Assembly (NCBI GenBank): GCA_036674765.1
Contig: JARVKI010000010.1
Location: 124,001-188,000, forward strand
Reading direction: 5' to 3'
Length of the DNA stretch: 64,000 nt
Source of the DNA: Seiridium cupressi
Lineage: Eukaryota > Ascomycota > Sordariomycetes > Amphisphaeriales > Sporocadaceae
In this document: positions 36,110-47,596 of the stretch, one piece after another
Layout of the letters: each line of letters opens with the position of its first letter
How positions within the stretch are numbered: position 1 is the stretch's first letter
Program-made: the position numbers and the translations under genes
Notes under the pieces: model-generated
Database searches by the model: none
What the model was told of the DNA's origin: nothing
Seen by the model: only the letters and a program-made list of their open reading frames with translations

Positions 36110-37653
36110 ATGGCCCGAAAAGACTTCCTTCAACTCCGTCCATTGGGCTACGAGACTCAACCAGAAGTGGAAGAATTTCCCCTGTCCACTCTTGACCATC
36201 TATCCGTCTGCACGTACAATCATTATGCCTTCGTCTTTAAACTCGATGTCTCAACAAACCGGGCCGCGATCGCCTCTGTACTCCAGCGCGGGCTTGAAGC
36301 CACTCTCGGGCAATGTCGACATATGGTTGGGACAATCGAAAAGAACGAGGCGGAAGACTATTCGATCATCAAGAAACGAGGCAGCACCGTGCCTTTTGTA
36401 GTGAAATGGCTCGATGGTCCAGACACCAAGCCAAAGTCCTTCGAGGAGATAGAGAAACTCCACTTCAACGGAGAGGCCTTTGGAGACAAAGCGTCCCTTG
36501 GAATTCAAGGAATGACGTATGTGCTGCCTGTGACATCAATGATAGTCCTATCGTCAGCGGATTCCAGCTCAATTTCATCCCGGGATGGATGATTCTATGT
36601 GTCCACGTAAGCATTCGATTCTTGGTCACCCTTCTCCCACATAGCCTACTTCGAGAGCGGAGTTTTCCCGATTGGGTTTCAAGTACAACCAAAGAAGAGG
36701 TGACTAACCCTGGGTGCTGGGTAGCATCACCACTACATGTTTGACATCAAGGGGACGGAGAGGAGAGCTTTGTCAGACAATTAGCGGCGAACTGCAACTC
36801 CGTCATGAACGATAGTGCCCCGCCGTCCTGGGACGACGAGTTCATGAACAGACCCCGCTTCACAATCCCCATGGTGCCGTTTGAGGAGAGGGTCGACCCA
36901 CCGCCGATGCCACAGAGACATCCGGATCACCTGCCCTGCCTTCAACTGATCTTTCACCTACCCAAGAGCAAAGCGGCCGAGCTGAAACGTCTTGCATCCC
37001 CAACGGACGGCTCTTGGATATCGACCTACGACGCCATGGCCGCGCTCTGGTGGCGAATCTCCATTCAAACCCGCGTAGCCTTGTACCCCAAGACCGACAC
37101 GTCGGGACCCGCGCTGTTCAACGAGGCCATCGGCATGCGGAAACGGGTCGACCCGAAACTTCCGGAAAAATTCCAGGGGAATGCGCTGAACATAAGTAAA
37201 TCGATGCAGCAGGAGAAACAGCTGACACTCGCCGACATCATCTCCAACGACGTCCCTCTGTCGCGCGTGGCGAGCCATATTCGTGCGATTACGAACGCTG
37301 GAACGCCGGAACCATTTTTTGAGATGTTGAATGCCGTCGCAAAGGTCAGGAACAAGGCTTCCTTATTCTTCAGGCTGGACTCGTCCGCCCCTATGTGTTT
37401 CAATGTGACCAAATGGCGCGATGCCCGAATGTGTGAAGCAGACTTTGGGTTTGGCAGGCCCCTGGTGTATCGCCACTTGATGAACCAGGGCTTTGTTTCT
37501 GAGAATATTATTGTCATCTATCCTCCGCGTGTGGTGGAAGACAATCCTGACGAGGGGGTTGAGTTTTTTATCCCGTTTGAGGAGCACGATACTAATAGAC
37601 TTCTCCATCATCCGGATGTGGTAAAACACTTTGACTATAGAGGATTGCAATGA
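36110..37653 (+). pseudogene. BAHD-like acyltransferase gene interrupted by a one-base frameshift
   Basis: An acyl-CoA-dependent O-/N-acyltransferase related to the fungal Tri101-like/BAHD group. Exons: 36110-36516, 36558-36606, then from 36725, with introns of 41 and 118 bp (the second has a clear CTAAC branch site). Exon 3 opens with the catalytic HHYMFDIKG (HxxxDxxG). Nineteen nucleotides after the His-Asp motif this frame hits a stop. From about 36755 the next frame reads ESFVRQLAANCNSVMN and continues without a stop to 37653, including the second family motif DFGFGRPL (DFGWG-type). The change of frame sits at or next to a G run at 36751-36754; a difference of one base there would join the frames. 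No intron could bridge it. Either the gene is inactivated or the base is a sequencing/assembly error. Substrate unknown. Confidence 0.75.
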
Positions 37654-38057
37654 GTAGGCGCTAGGGTTGAGCACTAGGTTTGGAGACGTCCAAGGGCAGT
37701 AGCATGCACCTGTGCGATTTCTGGGACTGATGGCCAACCAATGAACGAATTTCTACAAATTTCAATTCCCGATTCGTTTGAGACGGAACTCGTTTAATTA
37801 GGCTCTTAGAACTTCTCCCAGTATAAATGGCGGCGACAGCAATCCAGGTGGCATCTTCCCACCCGGCTGTAGTAGGTCTGCTTGCCAGTAATTCTGGCAT
37901 GACAGGAGACATTCAACCCTTCCGACGACGTTTCATGAACTTTCCTTTTCTCGATGCCATGTCCTCAAGTTGGTATGATTCACGTAGGCCGTACGAAAAT
38001 CTTTTATCAAAGGAATCTGGTTCGTGTCAGCTGCATCTCAAATGTTCTGTTCCGATG
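37654..38057. other. Convergent intergenic gap
   Basis: About 400 bp between the stops of the acyltransferase (+) and the GH76 gene (-). Nothing recognised beyond 3' flanks. Confidence 0.5.
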
Positions 38058-39725
38058 TCATTGTAATATACCTTCCTCCCAGCTCATCCGTAGGAAGATG
38101 GCCAAGGTTCCCAGAGCCAGTCCAACCGTGACAAAAGCAGCACCAACCCGATCGCCGGTATCGATGGTGTGCAGATATGGATGTAGTGGTAGTCGTGCCG
38201 AACCAGCATTGGCATCCCCAATGCTGGTACCTCCAGTCGTATTAGTGACAGGGGCCTTGGCTTCCACGACCAGCGACGAGGACAAGGCGCCTAGCACGTT
38301 CATCTGCTGGCATGCACCAGTAGGTCCTTTTTGGGCCGAAGGAGCCCAGCTAAAGGTACACATCCTTCCGTTGTCTCCTGCTGTGCAATGATCGACGGCG
38401 GCTTGTGTGGATGTTCTTAGCACGGGCAGGATCAGTGGAGCTGTGAAGGTTGCGAGCTGGGAGGCTGACGCAAGCCACCTATGAACATGGCCTTTAAAGC
38501 TGATCATATCGGTATCGCAAGTGTCCGAGAACTCCCAGCTTGGCTCAACCAGAAAGCCATCGGGCGCGAAGTATGCCAAGGTCTGGGTGACTAAGCCTTC
38601 TAGTCTGTCCTTCCACCTGGTATCTCCGTTCGTCTGAAAAATAATGTTAGTCCAGCTGCGATTTTCCAGCTGAGCTGAAAGCACAGTAGCCACTAACTCA
38701 CGTAGTTGTAAAGGTTGGCAGCCCCTTGGATCAAGGCTGCAGCGCTGTACGAAAATTGCGCACGGTTCGTCGATGAGCAGCCCAGCCGATACTCTGGCGC
38801 AGGGCCAAAACTCCAGTGGATGCCGTCATACACGTTATACTGATCATAATGATCCCATATTCGGTGAACCAGTCCCAGGTGTCTTCGCACCACTTGATGT
38901 AGGTATCATTGTTAGTGTAGCGAGCCAGCCGCGCTCCGATATTCAGGAAAGCAGCATTCGAGATAGCTGCAGTCCACACAATCAGCGACCGAGGACAGGA
39001 ACGTGCTCGAGGGTCGGGTTCAACTTGCCATTCTTGTAATCATATCCCTTGTTCTGGGGATACATCTGCCAACGGAGTCCCATACCACACAAGCTGCTGT
39101 TCCGGCGGTCTTCATTTGCTTGTTCGTTCCAAACCGCTTGGGCCAGAGCTAGCCATTGGGGTTGACCTTTCGGGGGATCAGGGAATTTGACCTCGGCAGC
39201 CAGCAGTGCAGACATTGCCCAGAAAGACTGGTCATCATTACCGGTCGAAGCGGTCCAGTTCGGTTCCAGGAAGTCTCTGTTTGGCCCAGTCTGGTGCAGA
39301 AGTGACTGGTTGACTTGAGCATTGTACGTGTCGTCGCCAGTGTAGTGCCAATAATCAAGCATCACACCCCAGAGAGCACCCCCAATCCACCTGCAAAGAC
39401 GTGAATCAGCATTTGCATAGATACCAACATCCTCAAAACACCCACCAGTAATAATCGCCATCCGGGGGAGGGCCAGGCAGAATCCCGGGAGTTTGGCCCG
39501 ACTCGTTGCCGTGGTAGTAGCTCATCAAGTCGTAGGCGACCTGTTTAGCTGCATTGCGAATAGAATCTGTAGGTAGGGGTCGGTCAACATGTTATAACAA
39601 CAAGGGCCGGTTGCACATTGCAGCAAAAAATACCAAGACTTACCCGGAGAGTCAAGGTCGACCTCGAGCGCAGCCAGCCCAGCTGAGGCAAACGCCAAAA
39701 ATCCGAAAAAGCTGGATGAATGCAT
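38058..39725 (-). pseudogene. GH76 DFG5/DCW1-like mannanase gene with a one-base frameshift
   Basis: Family GH76 proteins of the DFG5/DCW1 type act at the plasma membrane and help transfer GPI-mannoproteins to the cell wall. Exons on the minus strand: 39644-39725, 39446-39566, 39029-39390, 38702-38966, 38058-38633. The signal peptide is in exon 1 (MHSSSFFGFLAFASAGLAAL). The core motifs DYYWWIGGALWGVMLDYW and the catalytic-type GNDDQSFWAMSALLA are present. The C-terminus carries a Ser/Thr-rich stalk and a hydrophobic helix (GAAFVTVGLALGTLAIF). Within exon 4 the frame changes by one base at about 38841-38858: WDWFTEYGII is in one frame and DQYNVYDGIHWSFG in the next. The conserved text continues without a gap on both sides, so a spliced-out segment is not plausible. 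One intron (38967-39028) is GC-AG. Either the gene is inactive or the base is an error. Confidence 0.75.
38967..39028 (-). other. GC-AG intron in the GH76 gene
   Basis: A 62-bp intron with donor GCAAGT and acceptor CTGCAG. Joining the flanks gives YDYKN then AISNAAFLNIGARLARY in phase, as expected for GH76. No GT donor nearby preserves the frame. A CTGAT branch-like sequence lies about 16 bp before the acceptor. GC donors with an otherwise perfect AAGT context are the usual form of this minority intron class. Confidence 0.8.
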
Positions 39726-40706
39726 ATTAATGTAACAAAAGGCACGAGAAAGTACGATCCTCTAGTACAGGATGAAAAAAACTCTCGGCGACTAGTGTTA
39801 CGAGTAACGAAAGGTGGGAAAAAGGCCAGGAGCAAAAGCGCATTGCTGGTGCTTGCAGGGGTGTGATTCACAGACCAAGTGGCCACTCCAAGATGGAATT
39901 CACGGTCCATTGCATCCGCGTGACTTATCAACGGCTAAGAAAATATATTGCAGTGAATTACAAAGTTTCAAGTCTTCTGACCCAAGAGCTGTCGTTCATT
40001 GCTTCACTCACGCTTTTCAGATCAGCATCTGGGACCACATTCCCCAACGAGTTGAGCCTAGGCTTTGTGGTACTTGCAAACGCAAAATATTCAGTACTTG
40101 TAGGGCGAATAAAAATGAGCTTTCCTTCCATGATGTCTCATATAAATTATCAAGGACAACGAGTACCAGGAGAGGTCTAATGGTATTTGACAAGACTGCC
40201 AAGCAGAACTTGTTCACAATCAGCATCTATTTGGCACTTGGGTCTCAAGCATCAGAAAGGGAGCCCGACAAATACCCAATACGATCGAACAGGCTTTGTG
40301 AGCCATCCAAGTATACGACCACATCGAATGGCACCTTGTCTTACTGTTCTCACAAGTTGTACTTCTAGCAACTCCTCCTACTGAGCTCTACGTCGAATTT
40401 ATTCCACACGAGCTGGAACAGTTGATTCCTTATGGAACTTTGATTTGAGGCGAGGGAAGCGAGAAAAAGCCCGTCGAATTAAAGCACACAATTTCAGACT
40501 GCACATGTTTGGAGTTCTAAGCATCTAACGATATGTATGTAGCCTTTGCATAGCGGGTAGCAGAAATCTAGCAACGAACTATAACTGAAATAAATCCTGA
40601 ACATCTGTCTTAACTTTTCTGCCCATAAAGAAATAAGTGACCATCAGCTCCTGGAAGCTTCTGTTCCGTTTTCCAGACAATGAATTTCTACCATGAGGCC
40701 GTGTGG
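39726..40706. other. Intergenic region, GH76 promoter and ODC 3' flank
   Basis: About 1 kb between two minus-strand genes. The 184-codon frame at 39814-40368 (+) lacks domain features or a sensible composition and is not called. Confidence 0.5.
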
Positions 40707-42116
40707 TCACATCCCCATCAGAGCCCGGGCTCCTGGCTCGCTGCAGACGTATATGACGTCGTGGGCATCAGAGAAGCCATTGAACTTGGTGGCTGAGCAC
40801 TTGGTGTAGGCCCCCATATCCTCAAAATAGAACCAGTCGCCAACATCGAGTTCGTGGTCGAAGCGAATGCTGTCGGTAATTCGATCGATGCCGTCACATG
40901 TGGGGCCCCAGATGGAATACTCGATACCACCCTCGATGCCACCAGGACAAGCCTCGGCCATAGACGTGTTGTAGAGAGTCTGGTGCCCAGTACGCAGAAT
41001 CTTGGCAATTGGTTGCTGGTGGTCGAACATAATGCTACTGAAGTTGCCGTACAAACCGTCGTTGACATAAGCCATATAGCTAGTCTCGCCTGTGGCGGGG
41101 TCTTGAATAGTACGACGAGCAATGATGTTACAGGCGATAGTGAACGCCGTGGAGACGTAGTATCGGCCAGGCTCAGCGATGATGTTAACGGTGGGCGGGA
41201 AGTACTCGTCGAGGGCCTCACGAAGAACATGAGCCATCGCCTCGAAAGTATCACCGCAGAAACCACCACCAACATCGAGCGTCTTGAGGTCGAAACCGTA
41301 CGTGGCGGCTTGTTTGAACACGTGAGCAGCATCCTGTACGGCCTTGAGGAAGGCCAGAGGGTCCGAGGCGCCGGACCCAACGTGGAAGCTGACGCCAACC
41401 ACATTCAGACCGAGGTCGCTGGCAAGAGCCAACAATTCCTCCGTAGAGTCGAGCGACGCACCAAACTTCAAGCTGAGGCGGCACAAGCTTGAAGAATCGT
41501 CGGTCAGGATGCGCAGATAGAGCTCGGCATCGGGGTACAACTTTGCGATCTTGCGCAACTCATCAGCGTTGTCAAACGTCATCTGCTTGACCCCCTGACT
41601 GGCGACGTATCGCACGTAGGAGTTGGTCTTGCAGGGTTGAGCGTAAATGATGCGGGAGGGATCCACGCCGACGTTCAAGACCTGTTCAATTTCGGACTTG
41701 GAAGCACAATCAAAACCGGTGCCTAAACCCGCGAGAAGTTGAATGACCTGGGGGTCGGGGTTGCACTTGACGGCTATGGGAACGTGTTAGTGACAAGCAT
41801 CTCCAAAGATTTGCTGGATGCGAGACATACCATAGAAAGGTTTCACACGAGGAAGATTCTTCTTCCACCGCATATGTTGGCGGTAGACCTCGCCGAGATC
41901 GCCCACAAAGAACGTGTCTTCATCACCTGGGTCACAAGATTCATGGTCAATGCTCTCCACGCGTCGGCGGAGAGCATCGCCGATCAAATGTTTGCCTAGC
42001 AAGGCGCCATTCTGCTGGTTGTCAAAGAAGTTATTCTTCTTGACATGGGCAAAATTGTGGTTATTCGTAAAGGTAACCGGTGCGATGTAATCGACGGCGA
42101 CTGTTGCCATAACCAT
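40707..42116 (-). CDS. Ornithine decarboxylase
   Basis: A PLP-dependent enzyme (fold type III) that converts ornithine to putrescine, the first committed step of polyamine synthesis; a cytosolic homodimer. About 450 aa. Exons: 41831-42116 and 40707-41773, with a 57-bp intron (GTATGT...CATAG) that falls inside the PLP-lysine motif. The join reads PFYAVKCNPDP, with the Schiff-base Lys at about K98. Other landmarks: GVSFHVGSGASD, LDVGGGFCGDTF, NIIAEPGRYY and the active-site Cys in WGPTCDGID. The C-terminus ends soon after the barrel, without the long degradation tail seen in mammals. Fungal orthologs are Neurospora spe-1 and yeast SPE1. ATG 42116 and 42110 are both possible. A long pyrimidine-rich upstream region may be a regulated leader, as reported for Neurospora spe-1. 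Confidence 0.96.
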
Positions 42117-44524
42117 GTCCCTCGTGTGTCAATGAAGAGGGAGAGGGAAGACGGGATGGGTGATGTCCGTTCGGAGGTGGGATATCAGAGGTGACTCTGG
42201 TGGTATAAATAGTCGAGGCTAGAGAGTATAGCCTAGCTGGGAGATGATGGTACCAGAAGATGCCCTCTGATGTTATGGGGGTCGAAAACGGTAGCTTCCT
42301 GATCCCGAAGCGATCTGACGAGGTCTCCTCGACTCCCCCTCGGTAAGAGGAAGAGACTCAGAAGTCGTCCTATGCGGCAGCTGGTGGTCTGGGGAGAACG
42401 GCGGGTTCTGGTCCGGGGTACGGTCAGGCACGAGGGGAACTTGTTGCTGCTTAGGCGTCCTCAGCAGCAGGCGGTGGTCGAGAGTTGATGATGTGGAATG
42501 TCTTCCGAAGGCTGAAATCTTGGTCAGAGACGAAGTTCACGGCCGCGGAAGCCGTAGTAGCTGGGGCGCCTTTGATGGACCAAAGGCAAGTCGGATCGAC
42601 CGATTCGATGGAATCTTGGCGGTAGGGTCAGCGACTTGAGCGGAGCAAGATGGAAAAGGGTGAGGGAAGGTAAGTTGGAGACAGTTGGCGAGGACAGAAA
42701 GTAGTTCTCGAGGTGACTTGGATGAGAGGAACCCGGGGGTGGGTGATGGAGTTGTGTGTAGGGCACTGGTACGTTGTAGGCAAAAACTAAAATTCGCCAG
42801 TAGTGGGGCAAAAAATCTGGGGCATATGAATTGAGCGCGCGCAAGTTGATGACGTACCAAAATAGTCGAGCCTTGAAAACAACCAGGGGATATTCGGCTT
42901 TGCGCGGCAGTTACTTTCTTTGCAATGGGAAGAGGCGCAGCACTCTCGGTTTGCCGTACTGGTTTAAAAAAAAGAAGAAGAAAAAAAAGGAGGCCTCAGT
43001 CGCAGGCTGCGTGATTTTACTAGGTATCAGGAATGGTCAAAAGTAGAGCAGCCAGATATTTAGGATGGAGATCAGAGCGGGTGGGAAGACAGTGGTGTGG
43101 CCCTGCTCTTGGACAGCCAAAAAATCAATGGCGGGGGAGAGCTACCGGTAGGTGCCAGGTGCTTTGCGGTCTTCGTCCTCAGGCCTGCGACACGCCGGGA
43201 ATGACTGATCTGGCCGGACGCAGACTCCAAGCGCATCAATCTTGATGGCAGCGATCGACCAGGGGAAAAACTCTTTTCGATCCAAGAATTTCCGTGTGTA
43301 ATGGCTTACCTATTGGCACGCCAGGAACTGTCAAGGCCTGATGGCACACTTCCTAGTGGCCAAGGCCCACCATCCCCTGCCCTTCAGCTGCCATTGGACC
43401 AAGCCGGGCTCCTGAACTGCTGCAAACGCACCCGCAAGCCAGCTGGGTTGCATGAGGTGGCTTGGAGGTTGCAGCAGCTGCAGCAGTCGTGGATTACGTG
43501 CTTGGCCATCACCGATTCGACCGTTCAGGGCCCGCATATCAACTACGACCTGACCGCAACTTACATTGACGCCCGAGTTTGCATGGCTACTCACTCTATC
43601 CTGCATGCCGCTCTTGCATGCGAACAACTCGAATCTCTGCTCGTCGGAAGAACTCGCCCTCCTTGTTGGCCTGCGCCCAGTCACAAATAGCTACATGTAC
43701 ATACGGCTATACTTGTGTCGAGATAAATGTGTCATCCGCACCATTCTCGAGCGCGGGTATACTCAGGCGAACCTCTTAACTAGCGACATGGAACACTTAT
43801 GCACTTTATACCGTACATGCAGTCTTCCGAAAATCGCGCAAAGCTTGAGATCGGCCAATGATACGCAGTAAGTAGTACACCAGAGTTGAAACTTGAATGC
43901 TAAAGGTAATTATGTACATGGAGTCGTGTTGTACATGTGCACCCTCCTGAGGAGCGGTCAGTTTAGCCGGGCGGGTCGAACACCGCTTTCAATAGCCTTG
44001 AATGCATGTGATAGCATACAGCAGCTCTCCTCAGTTTGGAGATACGGGAGTAGAAAGACACTGAAGACTCGTGCGCAAGGTTTTGCCTCGAATAAGGTCA
44101 CGTCTGTCTACGTTTGCATGTACTCTGCCCTATAGTCCGGACTTCCAAAGCTCACGGAACCCGAGTCTGAAAGGACGAGCATGTCGTGGTAGGTGCAAAG
44201 CTGGCGACGGGTCTGTGTTGTCACTAACCCTGTCATCCCAACTGTTTGACCATGGAGACATTATTTTGCTCTCGCGTCGCTCTTGTGACCTCCCTGCTAT
44301 AGTGAATGAGCTGGGAGGCGTATCGGTATCTGAACGCTGATTATAAACATCAAGAATCCATCTTTGCCTGACACCACGAGTCATCAGATGCCGTCGAGAA
44401 AGGCATAGTTGCAGGCAGAGGCCAGCCTAAATATTATACACATCTATTAGAGTTGGGTATATTGCACAACATAGCACAAGACGCACTGATATACATAAAT
44501 GTACAGATCATGGTAAAAGGCCGA
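42117..44524. promoter_or_regulatory. 2.4-kb intergenic region, ODC leader/promoter and Cym1 3' flank
   Basis: The ODC-proximal 700 bp is CT-rich on the minus (coding) strand. It has a TATTTATA element at about 42207 (read on -) and an A/AG tract at about 42966-42990, consistent with a long leader or promoter. Several small open frames lie in it (for example 42537-42860 -), which could act as upstream ORFs if transcribed. The rest (43.0-44.5 kb) contains no supported gene. Confidence 0.45.
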
Positions 44525-47500
44525 TTATTGCTCGGTATCCTCAGCGCCGGTGGCACTGCCACTGACGTTCATTTCCCGGGTGTCCCAGGACTTATCAACC
44601 CAGTCCTTCTTCTCGCCCAAGAAGGCGATCTTTTCCTGTCCCTTCTCAATAGCTTCAACGACATATTTTTGTGCAACTTCACGGATCTGGTCTTTGGTGA
44701 CGTCAAGCATTTGCTCGCGGCGCTTTTGCTTCATCTCGTCGGTAAGACCGTGTCTGAAGCGGTCCATACCCTCGGTGTTGATGGATTTGGGCGCGTCAAT
44801 ATTCTTGAAAAGTGAGATCTTAGCTTCCTCGAGGTCCTGGTCTGCAAAATTCTTGTCTACAGCCCATCGGCCAGCTCCCCGCATGATGCTGAGCGTATTC
44901 TGCGGGTTGGGGTCGCGATACGAGTAAAAGCCGAAAAGGCCATCGAGTCCCTTCATATAGGCGCCGCCACCGTAAGCACCGCCTTTCTCGCGGATTTCAT
45001 GATGCAAGTGCTTGTGTGTCAATAGTTGCGCTAGTATCTGGAGTGGCGCGCCGTCTTGGTGCGTATACGACACTGTTGGGATCGCAAGACCTCCGTAGTA
45101 GACTTGGTATGGAAGAGGGTAGAAGGCTTTGATGTCACGAGACAACGTTTGTGGCTGAGAGCTGGGGAAGCTCACTGCCTCGGTGGGGCGTGCCGACATG
45201 AACTTGGCCAGAGCATTTGAGTTTGCAGATACGCTGTCAGTACCACAAGTCAAGGCTGCACGGATGTTCGAGCCGGCAAGAGCAAACTTCTGGATTTGCT
45301 TGAGTTTGTCAATGACATCCTCATACTTGTCTGTTTCGGGTCTCCCGGCGAGCGATGCAGTCAGCTTGACCTGGGTGAGACCAGAAACTTGTTCACCCAA
45401 CCATGCATCCCTTGTGAGTCCAGCCTCGGCAGCTTTCCATGCATAAGAGTGTCCAGAAGAAGCAATGGCGCTAACGACACCGTCGGACGCAGCCTCTAGG
45501 AGTTGCCTTATTTGCTTGGATGCTTCGGGACTGTCGAAGTTTGTTTCCAAGATCAGCTTTTGTAGCAGGTCAAACATGTCTGGGATGTTTCTGTCGAGTG
45601 CCATTCCATATAAGCTGATACCCTCAGTGGCCTGGCGGAAGTCTGTTGGTGATGATGTGCTATGGTAACCGACCGAGATACCGCCCGTCTTGAGTTTGAT
45701 TAGATCTTCAATCTGTTCCATCGTGAGGTCTTTTGTGCCCAATCTCATGACGGAGTCGGTGAACAGCGGAATCAAAGCACGAAGCTCATCTGGCAAGTTA
45801 TCCAACGTATTTATGGCCCTGAAATAGGTCAAGCCGTTCGTAGGAGCTTCACGCCACTGGATCTTGCTTCCATGGGCGACCTCATCCCTGACTGGAACGG
45901 TCTCCTTCTGCCTCGGGATGTCGCGAACGTGGACAGTTGGAAGACAGCTCAAGTCTTCCGTGTTCGTTTTGCCCTGCTCCACAAGCAACTCCAGCTCACG
46001 CTGCTCGAAGAACTTGCGGGCCTCCGCTTCGCCTCCAGCTTCTTGTGTAGCTTCCATGATCTTGGCAGCCAAACGCTCATCCTCTTCCTTAGAAACGTCG
46101 GTCCCGTAAGTCAACGACGGCGCCATCGTGAACGTCATGGTGTTGTCGTTCAGCAAGTACTTGTCCATCAATCCCTCTAGATAGTCACCCTTCGCCATGT
46201 TCGCCTCGAAAGCATCGATGATCTCGTTCCAAGAAAGAGAGTCCAAAGGATCAGTTCCCCTGAACCAAGGCGACTTCACTCGGTGAACAAGGCCCATGCC
46301 GAAACTGGCGGTCTTGTGCTTCAATGACAGCTCCAGTTGATGCATGTATCCATCGATCTTTGACCTGTCGAATCCTTTTTGTCGAACTTCTTTGAGAATC
46401 TTCTGAACCTCCCCCTTGACTTTTTCAACATCACTCTCTTGCACACCAGTCAAACCAACAGAGAAGATGCCAGTCGCGGTGTGGGAATCATAGCCAGTGT
46501 TTGGGCTATAGTCTGTGCCGAGACCAGATTCGATCAAGCCTTTGTACAAAGGCGAGCCATAGCCATCTGATAGTAAACTCGAAAGTATCGACATGCCAAA
46601 AGACTCGACGATGTCGCTTGTATCTCCAGTGATCCATGACACGGACGTCTTGTACTGCTTATCAGGGTCTGCGAGGGGGTCGACTGGGCCAAACAAAGTG
46701 ACATTCCTCGGTCCGTCGCTAAGGTCAATAGGCCGCTTGGTCTCAATGTCTGCCTCTATCTTCCCAAAGGCAGCGAGTCGGGCATCGATTTCCTTGAGGT
46801 GGTCCCCCAGGGGCATGTCTCCGTAAGTCAACAGCTTGGCATTGCTCGGGTGGTAGTGGTCGGCATGGAATTTCTTGAGTTGTTCGTAGGTCAAGTCAGT
46901 GATCTTCTGAGGATCGCCGCCAGAGTTGTTGATGGCAGGGAAAATTTGGTCCTGAAAGCGAATATAGAAGAGGTAGCCGGCGTCCGACATTTGGCCCTTC
47001 ATCTCGTTGTAAACAACACCCTTGAAAACCAACTTGCTGTCTTCGGGCTTTGCATCGCCGTCCTTCTCAGCAACGCGTGGATTCTCCGGGCCTATCCGCC
47101 AGCCCTCCTGGGTGAAGTCGGTCTTCTTCAGAAGGGGATGTAATGTAGCATCAAGATAGACAGACATGAGGTTCTGGAAGTCCTGCTCGTTCGTTGTCGC
47201 GAACGGGTAGAAGGTGTGATCGGTAGAAGTCAAGGCGTTCATGTAGTTGGACAATGTCCGCGGTAACATCTTGAAGAACGGGTCCCGAATGGGATACTTT
47301 TCGCTTCCACAAAGTGTCGTGTGCTCGAGGATGTGTGGTACACCCGTGTCATCCGGGGGATTTGTCTTGAAGCCGATAGAGAAGACATTGTTACTGTCGT
47401 CGCGGGCGATATGTAAATAGTCCGCTCCGGTCTTGTCGTGCTTGAGGTGCAGGGCAGTCAGCTCAAGCTCTGGCACGTGTTTCGTTTTCAGCAGAGTGAA

Positions 47501-47596
47501 GCCGTGGACCTGCTCGCCAGGCTTGGGATACTGGGAAAGCTCTGTGACAGCTTTCTTGGCCGCGCCCTTGGCAGCATTCGCTGCATTTCGGAGCAT
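44525..47596 (-). CDS. CYM1: Mitochondrial presequence protease (Cym1/PreP, M16C)
   Basis: A zinc metalloprotease of the pitrilysin family that degrades cleaved targeting peptides in mitochondria. About 1023 aa in one exon, matching the usual 990-1050. The start at 47596 ([20 protein letters not shown]) gives an amphipathic, basic presequence; the upstream in-frame ATG at 47647 is less likely. The inverted zinc motif HxxEH is HILEH at residues 88-92, followed by [20 protein letters not shown]. The M16C linker and second half are recognisable ([35 protein letters not shown]). The conserved Arg-Tyr pair of the C-terminal half is represented by [10 protein letters not shown]. No sign of damage. 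Confidence 0.95.
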   Translation of the reverse strand: MLRNAANAAKGAAKKAVTELSQYPKPGEQVHGFTLLKTKHVPELELTALHLKHDKTGADYLHIARDDSNNVFSIGFKTNPPDDTGVPHILEHTTLCGSEKYPIRDPFFKMLPRTLSNYMNALTSTDHTFYPFATTNEQDFQNLMSVYLDATLHPLLKKTDFTQEGWRIGPENPRVAEKDGDAKPEDSKLVFKGVVYNEMKGQMSDAGYLFYIRFQDQIFPAINNSGGDPQKITDLTYEQLKKFHADHYHPSNAKLLTYGDMPLGDHLKEIDARLAAFGKIEADIETKRPIDLSDGPRNVTLFGPVDPLADPDKQYKTSVSWITGDTSDIVESFGMSILSSLLSDGYGSPLYKGLIESGLGTDYSPNTGYDSHTATGIFSVGLTGVQESDVEKVKGEVQKILKEVRQKGFDRSKIDGYMHQLELSLKHKTASFGMGLVHRVKSPWFRGTDPLDSLSWNEIIDAFEANMAKGDYLEGLMDKYLLNDNTMTFTMAPSLTYGTDVSKEEDERLAAKIMEATQEAGGEAEARKFFEQRELELLVEQGKTNTEDLSCLPTVHVRDIPRQKETVPVRDEVAHGSKIQWREAPTNGLTYFRAINTLDNLPDELRALIPLFTDSVMRLGTKDLTMEQIEDLIKLKTGGISVGYHSTSSPTDFRQATEGISLYGMALDRNIPDMFDLLQKLILETNFDSPEASKQIRQLLEAASDGVVSAIASSGHSYAWKAAEAGLTRDAWLGEQVSGLTQVKLTASLAGRPETDKYEDVIDKLKQIQKFALAGSNIRAALTCGTDSVSANSNALAKFMSARPTEAVSFPSSQPQTLSRDIKAFYPLPYQVYYGGLAIPTVSYTHQDGAPLQILAQLLTHKHLHHEIREKGGAYGGGAYMKGLDGLFGFYSYRDPNPQNTLSIMRGAGRWAVDKNFADQDLEEAKISLFKNIDAPKSINTEGMDRFRHGLTDEMKQKRREQMLDVTKDQIREVAQKYVVEAIEKGQEKIAFLGEKKDWVDKSWDTREMNVSGSATGAEDTEQ

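Noticed and set aside
36725..36765. A tiny intron explaining the acyltransferase frame change
   Set aside because: The frame change occurs within about 20 bp with family-like residues on both sides, far below any workable intron length.
38841..38966. An intron explaining the GH76 frame change
   Set aside because: The only GT...AG pair tried would remove the conserved WCEDTWDWFTEYG segment and still give the wrong phase.
39814..40368. 184-codon + frame between GH76 and ODC
   Set aside because: No domain, coherent hydrophobic pattern or splice context.
42524..42860. Two long minus-strand frames upstream of ODC
   Set aside because: They overlap in different frames and are Pro/Ser/Leu-rich because the DNA is CT-rich; at most upstream ORFs in a leader.
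44550..47143. Many antisense frames across Cym1
   Set aside because: Shadows of the long, intact Cym1 coding frame.
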